From positions 62,001-126,000 of the forward strand of contig NZ_FMAE01000002.1 of assembly GCF_900094575.1 (NCBI RefSeq): DNA of 64,000 nucleotides, given 5' to 3'. Below the pieces are notes generated by a model. That model was not told the origin of the DNA and ran no database searches. It saw nothing but the letters and a program-made list of their open reading frames with translations. Origin of the DNA: Bradyrhizobium yuanmingense (GTDB lineage: Bacteria; Pseudomonadota; Alphaproteobacteria; Rhizobiales; Xanthobacteraceae). The number at the start of each line of letters is the position of its first letter. Positions within the stretch are counted from its first letter, which is position 1. The position numbers and the translations under genes are program-made. Positions 54,793-63,697 of the stretch are shown in pieces.

Positions 54793-56402
54793 GCCCATCG
54801 CAGCGCCTTCGGCAAATTGCGCTCGCCATCATCCTTACCTGGGGATGGCAGCGCGCAGTCGTCGCCATGGCGGCCGGAGCGCTGTCGGTGCTGGCGCTGG
54901 CGCCGTTCAACCTCTTTCCGGTGCTGTTCGTCACCTTCCCGGTGCTGGTCTGGCTGATCGACGGCGCCGGGGCCGGCCGCTATGGCGGCGTGCCCGCCGC
55001 CGCCCTGACCGGCTACTGGTTCGGGCTCGGCTATTTCGTGCCCGGCCTCTACTGGATCGGCTACGCCTTCTTCGTCGAAGCCGACACATTCGCCTGGCTG
55101 ACGCCGTTCGCGGTGCTGGGCCTGCCGGCCTATCTTTCGATCTTCACGGCGATCGGCTTTGCGCTGGCGCGCCTGCTCTGGAGCAAGAACGCCACGCGCG
55201 TGCTGGCGCTCGCAGCGAGCCTCACCATCAGCGAATGGCTGCGCGGCCATGCGCTGACCGGCTTTCCCTGGAACGCGTTCGGCTATGCGCTGTCCGAGCC
55301 ATTGCCGCTGGCGCAGACGGCCTCGCTGATCGGCCTGTGGGGCGTGACGTTCCTGACGATTGTGATCTTCGCGAGCCCGGCGACGCTGATCGACCGCACG
55401 CCGGATCGGCGCCTGCAATGGCGGGTGCCGGCCGCGGCCGTCGCGCTCCTGCTCGTCATGAGCATCTTTGGCGCAATCCGCCTGTCGCTGCATCCGACCA
55501 CGATCGTATCCGGCGCCAAGCTGCGCCTGATGCAGCCCAACCTGCAGCAGGACGAGAAATTCAACTATGCCGCCAAGCCGGAGGTGATGAAGAAGTACCT
55601 TGCGCTGTCGGACCGCGCCTCCGGCCCGCAATCGACCGGCGTGCGCGATGCCACCATCCTGATCTGGCCGGAATCCGCCTTTCCGTTCTTCCTGACCCGC
55701 GAAGCCGACGCGATGGCGCAAATCGCCGATCTGTTACCGAAGGGCACGGTGCTGGTCACGGGATCGGTCCGCGCGCCCGATGTGCCGCGGGGCACGCCGA
55801 TCACGCGCGCCTACAACTCGATCTACGTGATCGACCACGACGGCAGCGTGCTCGCCGTCTACGACAAGCTGCATCTGGTACCGTTCGGAGAATTTCTTCC
55901 GTACCAGTCGTTGATGGAGAAGCTCGGTTTCGAGCAACTGACGCGTGTGCGCGGCGGCTTCATTCCAGGCACCGTGCGGCATGCGCTCCCCGTTGCCGGC
56001 GCGCCGCCCGCGTTGCCGCTGATCTGCTACGAGGCGATCTTTCCCGACGAAGTGGCTGCACGCAACGAACGTCCGGGCTGGATCGTGAACCTGACCAATG
56101 ACGGCTGGTTCGGCATCTCGACCGGTCCCTACCAGCACCTGGAGCAGTCGCGGATGCGCGCGATCGAGCTCGGATTGCCGCTGGTCCGCTCGGCCAATAC
56201 CGGCATCTCCGCAGTGATCGATCCGGTCGGCCGCACGGTCGCGAGCCTCGGTCTCGGCCTCGAAGGCATTTTGGACGCAAACCTGCCGGCCGCGATCCCA
56301 CCGACCGTTTATGCACGGGTGGGTGATGTGCCCGCAATCATGCTCGTCGCGGTGGCCGTGCTGCTGGCGGTCCGCCGACGAATAGGCAAACGCCAGCCCT
56401 GA
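54789..56402 (+). CDS. lnt: Apolipoprotein N-acyltransferase
   Basis: Lnt adds the third acyl chain to lipoproteins at the periplasmic face of the inner membrane. The 537-residue product has several N-terminal membrane helices (about residues 10-225) and a C-terminal nitrilase-type catalytic domain with the triad E295 (WPESAFPF), K360 (YDKLHLVPFGEF) and C413 (ICYEAIFP). A last helix lies near residues 510-530. It starts with GTG overlapping the corC-like stop codon (GTGA). Identification is firm. Confidence 0.97.
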   Translation: MSPSQRLRQIALAIILTWGWQRAVVAMAAGALSVLALAPFNLFPVLFVTFPVLVWLIDGAGAGRYGGVPAAALTGYWFGLGYFVPGLYWIGYAFFVEADTFAWLTPFAVLGLPAYLSIFTAIGFALARLLWSKNATRVLALAASLTISEWLRGHALTGFPWNAFGYALSEPLPLAQTASLIGLWGVTFLTIVIFASPATLIDRTPDRRLQWRVPAAAVALLLVMSIFGAIRLSLHPTTIVSGAKLRLMQPNLQQDEKFNYAAKPEVMKKYLALSDRASGPQSTGVRDATILIWPESAFPFFLTREADAMAQIADLLPKGTVLVTGSVRAPDVPRGTPITRAYNSIYVIDHDGSVLAVYDKLHLVPFGEFLPYQSLMEKLGFEQLTRVRGGFIPGTVRHALPVAGAPPALPLICYEAIFPDEVAARNERPGWIVNLTNDGWFGISTGPYQHLEQSRMRAIELGLPLVRSANTGISAVIDPVGRTVASLGLGLEGILDANLPAAIPPTVYARVGDVPAIMLVAVAVLLAVRRRIGKRQP

Positions 56403-56436
56403 TCGCACCGCCGCCGCAGCGGCCGGAATCCTTTGA

Positions 56437-56456
56437 CAACCGTAGTCCCACGGTTG
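56437..56456. promoter_or_regulatory. Inverted repeat upstream of praR
   Basis: CAACCGT and ACGGTTG form a perfect 7-bp inverted repeat with a 6-nt spacer, and both arms are part of TTGACA-like sequences (56434-56439 and 56454-56459). It lies about 170 nt before praR in the 219-nt gap after lnt. It may be an operator; a promoter position is unclear. Confidence 0.35.
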
Positions 56457-56621
56457 ACAGACTGCACGCGGGCTCCCCATTCTGCACCGGCTGCGAAAGA
56501 TGGCGGTGCATTGCTAAATTTCTCCGCAATGTTTCCCAATAACAGGGTTTGATTTTGACGGTGCTGCACCCGAGGCATGCTTGATCATTGCGCCGAAGGT
56601 GGTGTTTGGAGGGCTGAGGAA

Positions 56622-57035
56622 ATGTCGAAAGCGCCCAACCCTGTTGACAAATATGTCGGCAGTCGCGTGCGCATGCGCCGCATCATGTTGGGCATGAGCC
56701 AGGAGAAGCTCGGTGAAGCTTTGGGCCTGACTTTCCAGCAGATTCAGAAGTACGAGAAGGGCACCAACCGGGTCGGCGCAAGCCGCATCCAGCAGATCGC
56801 GGAGATTCTGCAGGTGCCGGTGTCCTTCCTGTTCGAGGGCGGCCCGAGCGGCGTGCCGGGTCCGGATGGCTTCAGCGAAGGCGCCTCGCCCTCTTACGTC
56901 TCGGACTTTCTCGCCACCTCCGAAGGGCTCGCTTTGACCAAGGCGTTCACGCGAATCACTGATTCGAAGATGCGCCGCTCGATCGTCGATCTCGTCGAGC
57001 AGATTGCGGCCCGCGAAGGTCCGGACAAGCGTTGA
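56622..57035 (+). CDS. praR: PraR-type XRE family transcriptional regulator
   Basis: A 137-residue helix-turn-helix protein of the Cro/CI type. The DNA-binding domain (about 13-70) contains SRVRMRRIMLGMSQEKLGEALGLTFQQIQKYEKGTNRVGASRIQQIAEIL, followed by VPVSFLFEGGPSG and a C-terminal helical part. The pattern is that of PraR from rhizobia, which represses quorum-sensing and attachment genes, and the position just after lnt agrees with its location in other rhizobia as I recall. GAGGAA stands before the ATG at 56622. An inverted repeat about 170 nt upstream could be involved in its control. Confidence 0.87.
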   Translation: MSKAPNPVDKYVGSRVRMRRIMLGMSQEKLGEALGLTFQQIQKYEKGTNRVGASRIQQIAEILQVPVSFLFEGGPSGVPGPDGFSEGASPSYVSDFLATSEGLALTKAFTRITDSKMRRSIVDLVEQIAAREGPDKR

Positions 57036-57051
57036 AGCTCATGTCCCCCGC

Positions 57052-57072
57052 GATTTGAGACTGCATCAAATC
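57052..57072. promoter_or_regulatory. Inverted repeat between praR and the M20 peptidase gene
   Basis: GATTTGA (57052-57058) and TCAAATC (57066-57072) are perfect 7-nt arms with a 7-nt spacer. The spacing TTGA-N7-TCAA is one base longer than a FixK/FNR box. No T-run follows, so a terminator is unlikely. It may be an operator for the peptidase gene. Confidence 0.3.
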
Positions 57073-57150
57073 TGGCCTATGTCGTCATTTACGACCGCGC
57101 TTTGATGCGCGTCCGCTTCGATGATGCGATTCAAAGGCACAGATGCGTCC

Positions 57151-58278
57151 ATGACCGGCTCCAATTGGTTCGATTCACAAACTATTCTCGATGGCATCCG
57201 CCGCTGGGTGGAGATCGAGACGCCGACGGAAGCACCTGAACAGGTCAACAAGCTGGTCTCCGTGGTCGCGGAGCAATACGGCGACCTGCCCGTCACGCTC
57301 GAGCGCATCGCCGGCACGGACGGCTGCGGCGATCATCTCGTGGCGCGCACGAATTGGGGGCAGGATCAGCCGGGCATCCTGGTGCTGAGCCATCTCGATA
57401 CCGTCCATCCCATCGGCTTCATCGAGCGCCTGCCGTTCAAGGTCGAAGGCGACGTCGCGTTCGGTCCGGGCATCTACGACATGAAGGGCGGCGCCTACAT
57501 CGCCCACCACGCCTTCCGCGCGCTTTGCGCGACGGGCGATCGCTCGCCGCTCGGCATCACGCATCTGTTCACCTCCGACGAGGAGATCGGCAGCCCGACC
57601 TCGCGTGCGCTGATCGAGCAGGAAGGGCGCAACGCCAAATACGTGCTGGTGACCGAGCCGGCGCGCGACGGCGGCAAGATCGTCACCGGGCGCAAGGGCG
57701 TCGGACGCTTCCGGGTATTCATCAAGGGCGTGCCCGCGCATGCCGGCTCGCGGCCCGAAGACGGCCGCAGCGCCGTTCGCGAACTCGGCAACGTCATCCT
57801 GGCGCTGGAAGGAATGAACGATGTTGCGCGCGGCGTGACCGTCAATGTCGGCGTGGTGCGCGGCGGCACGCGCCCCAACGTCACGCCCGAGGAGGCCTAT
57901 GCCGAAGTCGATCTGCGCGTCGTGAGCCTCAAGGACGCGGACGAGTTCGTCGGCAAGATTCTCTCTTTGACCTCGAAGACCGATGGCGTCACCGTCACGG
58001 TCACGGGCGAGCTCAACCGGCCGCCTTACGAGAAGAGCAATGCGGGAGCTTCGCTGTACGAGCATGCCAAGACGCTCGCCGGCGAGATCGGCTTCGAGCT
58101 GATCGACACCCACACCGGCGGCGGCTCGGACGGCAATTTCACCGCTCCCTTCACCGCAACGCTCGACGGGCTCGGCGTCGACGGCAAGGGTGCACACACC
58201 CATTATGAGCAGCTCTATGTCTCCTCGCTGGCCCCACGCGCGCGGCTGCTCCATCGGCTTTATCAGACGCTGCGATGA
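57151..58278 (+). CDS. M20 family metallopeptidase, glutamate carboxypeptidase-like
   Basis: A 375-residue zinc-dependent amidohydrolase of the M20A/CPG2 type, which removes C-terminal glutamate or related residues from folate-like or N-acyl substrates. The metal site is complete: H81 and D83 in SHLDTVHP, D110 in GIYDMKGG, and the catalytic E144-E145 in TSDEEIGSP; a late THTGGGSDGNF holds the last ligand region. The ATG at 57151 matches family starts; 57121 is an alternative, and neither has a strong ribosome-binding site. The stop overlaps the trmB start by 4 nt, so the two are coupled. Confidence 0.9.
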   Translation: MTGSNWFDSQTILDGIRRWVEIETPTEAPEQVNKLVSVVAEQYGDLPVTLERIAGTDGCGDHLVARTNWGQDQPGILVLSHLDTVHPIGFIERLPFKVEGDVAFGPGIYDMKGGAYIAHHAFRALCATGDRSPLGITHLFTSDEEIGSPTSRALIEQEGRNAKYVLVTEPARDGGKIVTGRKGVGRFRVFIKGVPAHAGSRPEDGRSAVRELGNVILALEGMNDVARGVTVNVGVVRGGTRPNVTPEEAYAEVDLRVVSLKDADEFVGKILSLTSKTDGVTVTVTGELNRPPYEKSNAGASLYEHAKTLAGEIGFELIDTHTGGGSDGNFTAPFTATLDGLGVDGKGAHTHYEQLYVSSLAPRARLLHRLYQTLR

Positions 58279-58988
58279 GCGAACGTAAATCAAGCCCCGA
58301 CCGCGACGACAGCGAGCGCGCCTTCTTCGGGCGCCGCAAGGGCCACAAGCTGAGGCAACACCAGGCCGGCTTGATCGAGCAGCTGCTGCCGCATCTTGCC
58401 CTCGATATCGACGGTGAGGCGCCGGCGGACGCCCGCGACATCTTCGATCCCGCAGCCGACGACGTCAGGCTCGAGATCGGCTTCGGCGGCGGCGAGCATC
58501 TCGCGGCCGAGGCACAAAACTTTCCTGCCACCGGCTTCATCGGCTGCGAGCCCTATGTCAACGGCATGGCCAAGATCCTCGCGCAGATCGAGGCGGCCAA
58601 CATCGGCAACATCCGCCTGTTCGCGGGCGATGCCGCCGAGCTCTTGGCCTGGCTGCCCAAGGAGTCGCTGTCGCGGATCGACCTGATCCATCCCGATCCC
58701 TGGCCGAAGCGGCGACACTGGAAGCGGCGCTTCGTCCAGGACCGCACCATCGCGGCGATGGCGCGCGTGCTCAAGCGAGGCGGCGAATTCCGCTTCGTCT
58801 GCGACATCGACGATTACTGCGCCTGGACACTGTCGCATCTTGCGCGCTCGCAGGACTTCGTCTGGCTGGCCGAACGCGCCGACGATTTCCGGCTTCCATG
58901 GCCGGGCTACACCATGACGCGCTACGGCCGAAAGGCCGCGCGCGAGGGACGCAAGGCGGCTTATCTGCGGTTCAGGCGGGTGGGTTAG
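58275..58988 (+). CDS. trmB: tRNA (guanine-46-N7)-methyltransferase TrmB
   Basis: TrmB methylates G46 in the variable loop of tRNAs. The 237-residue product has a SAM-binding motif LEIGFGGGEHL near residue 67, GCEPYVNGMAKIL, and the diagnostic HPDPWPKRRHWKRRFVQ segment (about residues 137-153), followed by DIDDYCAWTL. Its ATG overlaps the M20 peptidase stop (ATGA). A family B repeat begins 2 nt after its stop codon. Confidence 0.96.
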   Translation: MSERKSSPDRDDSERAFFGRRKGHKLRQHQAGLIEQLLPHLALDIDGEAPADARDIFDPAADDVRLEIGFGGGEHLAAEAQNFPATGFIGCEPYVNGMAKILAQIEAANIGNIRLFAGDAAELLAWLPKESLSRIDLIHPDPWPKRRHWKRRFVQDRTIAAMARVLKRGGEFRFVCDIDDYCAWTLSHLARSQDFVWLAERADDFRLPWPGYTMTRYGRKAAREGRKAAYLRFRRVG

Positions 58989-58990
58989 CC

Positions 58991-59103
58991 ATCATTGCGA
59001 GGAGCCCGCGACAAATTGCAAGGCAATTTGCGCTGGCGACGAAGCAATCCAGAGCGTTTTCGCGGAACGAGTTCTGGATTGCTTCGCTTCGCTCGCAATG
59101 ACG
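58991..59103. repeat. Palindromic intergenic repeat, family B, copy 3
   Basis: A 113-bp element with ends ATCATTGCGAGGAG and CGCTCGCAATGACG and the AAATTGCAAGGCAATTT internal hairpin. It fills the gap between the convergent trmB and the second DUF2336 gene. Confidence 0.83.
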
Positions 59104-59113
59104 GAGTGGGACG

Positions 59114-60196
59114 CTAGATCGTCTGCCGGTTGCGCCAGAAATTCACGACGCGTTCGGCGGTGGCCGGCATCAGGCGTGTGAAGTTCAGACGCGCGGCCTC
59201 GATATCGGCATCGGCCGGCGTGCGGTTCGAGCCGTACCAGAGCAGGATGAGCGCGCGCACCGTGGGCCAGCCGAGGCTCAGCACGCGGCCGAGGATCAGA
59301 AGCGGATCGTAGCGGTCGCCTGCGATCAGGCGGTCGAGGACCTGGAGGCGAACGCCCGACATCGCCGACAGCGCGGCGACCGATTCCTCGTATTTGTGCG
59401 CCTTGGCGAAGCCGAGCAGCGCGCTCTCGCCGAGATGGCCCTCGCGCCGCAAGGTCAGCACGGTGTGCTGTGCCGCGGAGTAGTCGCGGCGCGGACCCGG
59501 CGGCAATGCGGCCTCCTCGATCGCCGCCATCGCGCGCTTGATCTCGACCTGGCGCGCGGGATTGACCACGGTGGAGAGGCGGCGGCGGATGACGTCGAGC
59601 GTGCCATCGAGCAGCTGCTTCAGGTGCTCGCCGGAAAGGTCGTTGCGCTGGCCGATCTTCAGCGTCAGCACGCCGTCCTGCGCCGCGCGCTTGATCATCT
59701 CGGAATAGCTGCCCGGCGAGAACACCGCACCGGCATTGGCGGCGGCACGGCGCACCACGTCGCGATCGCCGCGCTCGACCAGCACGTCGGTGACGGCGGG
59801 AGACAAAGCTGGACGCTCAGTCATCGCCAACAGATGACCCTGGCCCTTCAACCGCGCGATCTCGACCAGAGCCGCGTCGTCGAGCACTGGCGAGCGGCGC
59901 AGCACGGGGCCGGCGACCGCGATCTCGTTTTCGCGCGCGAGCTGATTGACGAGGTGCGGCGGCGCGTTGTTCAGGCGCGAGAAACGCTCGGCCAGATCGG
60001 CGCGCGAGGCCAGCTCGGCATGCGGGACGAGATCGACCAGGAGATTGTCGAAGAGATCGATCAGTTCAGGGCGGAGCTTTTCCGCGTCCTGGAAGAACAG
60101 CTGGGAAATGGCGCGCGCGATCTCGCCACGACGCCTCGGGTCGCCGCGCTTGACGATATCGTCCAGTCCAGGAATGAGCGACGTGGCAACGGTCAT
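59114..60196 (-). CDS. DUF2336 domain protein (second of two)
   Basis: A 360-residue helix-rich soluble protein, paralogous to the protein at 24811. Shared blocks include APPHLVNQLARENEIAVAGPVLRRSPVLDDAALVEIA, AKHGL-like GHLLAM, the AKAHKYEESVAALSAMSG region and the C-terminal MPATAERVVNFWRN, in the same order. The start at 60196 was chosen over an upstream ATG at 60256, because the family N-terminus begins near here; no strong ribosome-binding site is seen. It is divergent from rimP and convergent with trmB. Function unknown. Confidence 0.88.
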   Translation of the reverse strand: MTVATSLIPGLDDIVKRGDPRRRGEIARAISQLFFQDAEKLRPELIDLFDNLLVDLVPHAELASRADLAERFSRLNNAPPHLVNQLARENEIAVAGPVLRRSPVLDDAALVEIARLKGQGHLLAMTERPALSPAVTDVLVERGDRDVVRRAAANAGAVFSPGSYSEMIKRAAQDGVLTLKIGQRNDLSGEHLKQLLDGTLDVIRRRLSTVVNPARQVEIKRAMAAIEEAALPPGPRRDYSAAQHTVLTLRREGHLGESALLGFAKAHKYEESVAALSAMSGVRLQVLDRLIAGDRYDPLLILGRVLSLGWPTVRALILLWYGSNRTPADADIEAARLNFTRLMPATAERVVNFWRNRQTI

Positions 60197-60342
60197 GAAA
60201 ACGCAACTCGAACGGGGCACGCCGCGGGTGCGCCCTTGGTCCAAGCCGCCCCACAATCGGGGAATCTAGGCCTGCTTGATGAAGGAAGCGTTGCGCAGGG
60301 TCCGACGGGCGCAAAAAGGCCCCGTTCCCGCTGCAATGGGCC

Positions 60343-60371
60343 TTGTCCGGGGGTTAAGAAAGCGCTATATC
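60343..60371 (+). promoter_or_regulatory. Candidate promoter of the rimP-nusA operon
   Basis: TTGTCC (60343-60348), a 17-nt spacer and TATATC (60366-60371) give 4 of 6 matches in each hexamer. The start site would be near 60378, about 30 nt before an intrinsic terminator and 174 nt before rimP. The rest of 60197-60551 shows no gene. Confidence 0.5.
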
Positions 60372-60406
60372 AGCGCCAATTCATCTTCTCATACGATCCG
60401 CGTAGT

Positions 60407-60440
60407 GAGAGTGGGCCCGCAAGGACCCGCTCTTTTTTAT
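60407..60440 (+). terminator. Intrinsic terminator in the rimP-nusA leader
   Basis: AGAGTGGG (60408-60415) pairs with CCCGCTCT (60426-60433), with one G-U pair, a mismatch, then CC/GG and a GCAA tetraloop. A T6 run (60433-60438) follows. It lies within the leader between the candidate promoter and rimP, so it is probably an attenuator or the end of a short RNA. Confidence 0.8.
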
Positions 60441-60527
60441 TACCTGAACGCGGCTCGGCGGGAGATGCGCCCGACGCGTCGTCGGGAAAGTTCCGAAGCG
60501 GGCTTTGACATCGTAACCAAGCCTTAA

Positions 60528-61307
<780 letters not shown>

Positions 61308-61309
61308 CC

Positions 61310-62920
61310 ATGGCAGTCAGCGCCAACCGACTCGAATTGCTTCAGATCGCCGACGCCGTCGCACGCGAAAAGTCGATCGACCGCGGCATCGTCATCGCGG
61401 CGATGGAGGACGCCATCGCCAAGGCGGCGCGCGCACGTTACGGCAGCGAGACTGACGTTCATGCCGAGATCGACCCGAAGAAGGGCGAGCTGCGGCTGTC
61501 GCGCCACATGCTGGTGGTCGACAAGGTCGAGAATCACTCCAACCAGATCTCGCTGGTGGACGCGCAGCGCGCCAATCCCGGCGCCCAGGTCGGCGACACC
61601 ATCGCCGACACCCTGCCGCCGCTGGAATATGGCCGCATCGCCGCGCAATCGGCCAAGCAGGTCATCGTGCAGAAGGTGCGCGAGGCCGAGCGCGACCGGC
61701 AGTACCAGGAATTCAAGGACCGCATCGGCGACATCGTCAATGGCGTCGTCAAGCGCGTCGAATATGGCAGCGTGATCGTCGATCTCGGCCGCGGCGAAGC
61801 CATCATCCGCCGCGACGAGATGCTGCCGCGCGAGGTGTTCCGCAACGGCGACCGCGTTCGCGCCTACATCTTCGACGTCCGCCGCGAGACGAGAGGCCCG
61901 CAGATCTTCCTCTCCCGCACCCATCCCCAGTTCATGGCGAAGCTGTTCGCGCAGGAAGTGCCGGAGATCTATGACGGCATCGTCGAGATCAAGGCGGTGG
62001 CCCGCGATCCGGGCTCGCGCGCGAAAATCGGCGTGATTTCCCGCGATTCCTCGGTCGATCCGGTCGGCGCCTGCGTCGGCATGCGCGGCTCGCGCGTGCA
62101 GGCCGTGGTCAACGAGCTGCAGGGCGAGAAGATCGACATCATTCCATGGTCGCCCGACATCGCGACCTTCGTGGTCAACGCGCTGGCGCCGGCGGAAGTC
62201 TCCAAGGTCGTGATCGACGAGGACCGCGAGCGCATCGAGGTCGTGGTGCCCGACACCAACAACCAGCTCTCGCTCGCGATCGGCCGCCGCGGCCAGAACG
62301 TGCGCCTGGCCTCGCAGCTCACCGGCTGGGATATCGACATCCTGACCGAGCAGGAGGAATCGGAGCGCCGCCAGGCCGACTTCGAGAACTCGACCCGGGT
62401 CTTCATGGAATCGCTTAACGTCGACGAAGTGGTCGGCCAGCTGCTGGCGTCCGAGGGCTTCACCTCGGTCGAGGAGCTCGCGATGGTGGACGTCAAGGAG
62501 CTCGCCGGCATCGAGGGCTTCGACGAGGAGACCGCGCAGGAGCTGCAGAATCGCGCCCGCGAATATCTGGAGCAGCAGGAAGCCGAGCTCGAGGCGAGGC
62601 GCAAGGAGCTCGGCGTCGAGGACGCGCTCAAGGACGTGCCCGGCGTGACCTCGAAGATGCTGGTGAAGTTCGGCGAGAACGACATCAAGAGCGTCGAGGA
62701 CCTCGCCGGCTGCGCCACCGACGATCTGGTCGGCTGGACCGAGCGCAAGGAAGGCAGCGAGCCGACCAAGCACGCCGGCGCGCTCGACGGCATCGACATC
62801 TCCCGTGACGACGCCGAAGCGATGATCATGCAGGCCCGCGTCAAGGCCGGCTGGATCACCGAAGCCGATCTCGCCAAGCCCACCGAGGAGGCCGAGGCGA
62901 CCGAAGATCAACCGGCTTAA
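61310..62920 (+). CDS. nusA: Transcription termination/antitermination protein NusA
   Basis: NusA binds RNA polymerase and modulates pausing, termination and antitermination. The 536-residue product has the N-terminal RNAP-binding domain, an S1 domain (about residues 135-200, GDIVNGVVKRVEYGSVIVDLGRG), two KH domains (about 230-345, with VGMRGSRVQAVVNELQGEKIDII and AIGRRGQNVRLA) and C-terminal helix-hairpin-helix repeats (about 370-515). AAGGAG stands before the ATG. It follows rimP by 2 nt. NusA often controls its own operon, and a terminator in the leader would offer a target. Confidence 0.97.
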   Translation: MAVSANRLELLQIADAVAREKSIDRGIVIAAMEDAIAKAARARYGSETDVHAEIDPKKGELRLSRHMLVVDKVENHSNQISLVDAQRANPGAQVGDTIADTLPPLEYGRIAAQSAKQVIVQKVREAERDRQYQEFKDRIGDIVNGVVKRVEYGSVIVDLGRGEAIIRRDEMLPREVFRNGDRVRAYIFDVRRETRGPQIFLSRTHPQFMAKLFAQEVPEIYDGIVEIKAVARDPGSRAKIGVISRDSSVDPVGACVGMRGSRVQAVVNELQGEKIDIIPWSPDIATFVVNALAPAEVSKVVIDEDRERIEVVVPDTNNQLSLAIGRRGQNVRLASQLTGWDIDILTEQEESERRQADFENSTRVFMESLNVDEVVGQLLASEGFTSVEELAMVDVKELAGIEGFDEETAQELQNRAREYLEQQEAELEARRKELGVEDALKDVPGVTSKMLVKFGENDIKSVEDLAGCATDDLVGWTERKEGSEPTKHAGALDGIDISRDDAEAMIMQARVKAGWITEADLAKPTEEAEATEDQPA

Positions 62921-62943
62921 GGGCAAAGGAGAATGTCGCCCGG

Positions 62944-63627
62944 ATGCTTGCAGATTCCGACCTCGAACTTGACCATGGCCCGCGGACCGAAAGGTCCGCG
63001 ACCATGCGCATGTGCGCGGTCAGCCGCGAGGTCCGGCCGATCGACGAGCTGATCCGCTTCGTTGCATCGCCTGACGGACAAATAGTTCCCGATCTCAAGC
63101 GCAAGCTGCCCGGACGCGGGATGTGGCTCACCGCCTCCCGCAAGACGGTTGCGGAAGCGGTGCGGCGTCACCAATTTAGCAAGGCCTTCAAGCGCGAGCT
63201 GCGCATCCCTCAGACGCTTCCCACCGACATCGAGGCGCTCCTGGTCCGGAGCGTGACCGAAGCCCTTGGGATCGCCGCCAAGGCGGGTCAGGTCGTGGCC
63301 GGCTTCGGCAAGGTCGAGAGCGCCCTCCGGGAAGGAACGGTCGAGGTCCTGATCCATGCCAGCGACGGGGCCGCGGACGGAATCCGCAAATTGGACATGC
63401 TGGCGCGTCAGAATGCCGGGAATCGCGGTGCTAAGGCGCAGATTCCCGTCGTCACCGCTCTGAAATCGGTAGAATTGGATTTGGCACTGACCCGGTCAAA
63501 TGTGATACATGCTGCCCTGCTCGCGGGCCCGGCGAGCAAGTCATTCCTGTCACGTAGCCAGATCCTGGTCCGATACCGGATGGCGGACGACGACAAGACT
63601 GCCGAAAAACCCGGCCAGGATTTCTGA
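62944..63627 (+). CDS. YlxR (DUF448) RNA-binding protein with L7Ae-like C-terminal domain
   Basis: A 227-residue protein of the nusA operon. The N-terminal DUF448/YlxR domain (about residues 20-100) shows MRMCAVSREVRPIDELIRFV and GRGMWLTASRKTV. The C-terminal part (about 105-200) includes LGIAAKAGQVVAGFGKVESALREG and VLIHASDGAADGIRKLD, typical of the L7Ae-like YlxQ fold. In many Firmicutes these are separate genes between nusA and infB, so this is a fusion, common in alphaproteobacteria. An AAGGAG lies 12 nt before the ATG, somewhat far. It likely binds RNA. Confidence 0.92.
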   Translation: MLADSDLELDHGPRTERSATMRMCAVSREVRPIDELIRFVASPDGQIVPDLKRKLPGRGMWLTASRKTVAEAVRRHQFSKAFKRELRIPQTLPTDIEALLVRSVTEALGIAAKAGQVVAGFGKVESALREGTVEVLIHASDGAADGIRKLDMLARQNAGNRGAKAQIPVVTALKSVELDLALTRSNVIHAALLAGPASKSFLSRSQILVRYRMADDDKTAEKPGQDF

Positions 63628-63697
63628 GAGACAACGACGACCCGATTGGATGGTGCGGCAACGCACAACACTGATAAATCAGGATTAGGACTGCTGA

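Noticed and set aside
57052..57072. FixK/FNR box upstream of the M20 peptidase
   Set aside because: The arms TTGA and TCAA are separated by 7 nt rather than 6, so it is outside the normal site geometry; kept only as an inverted repeat.
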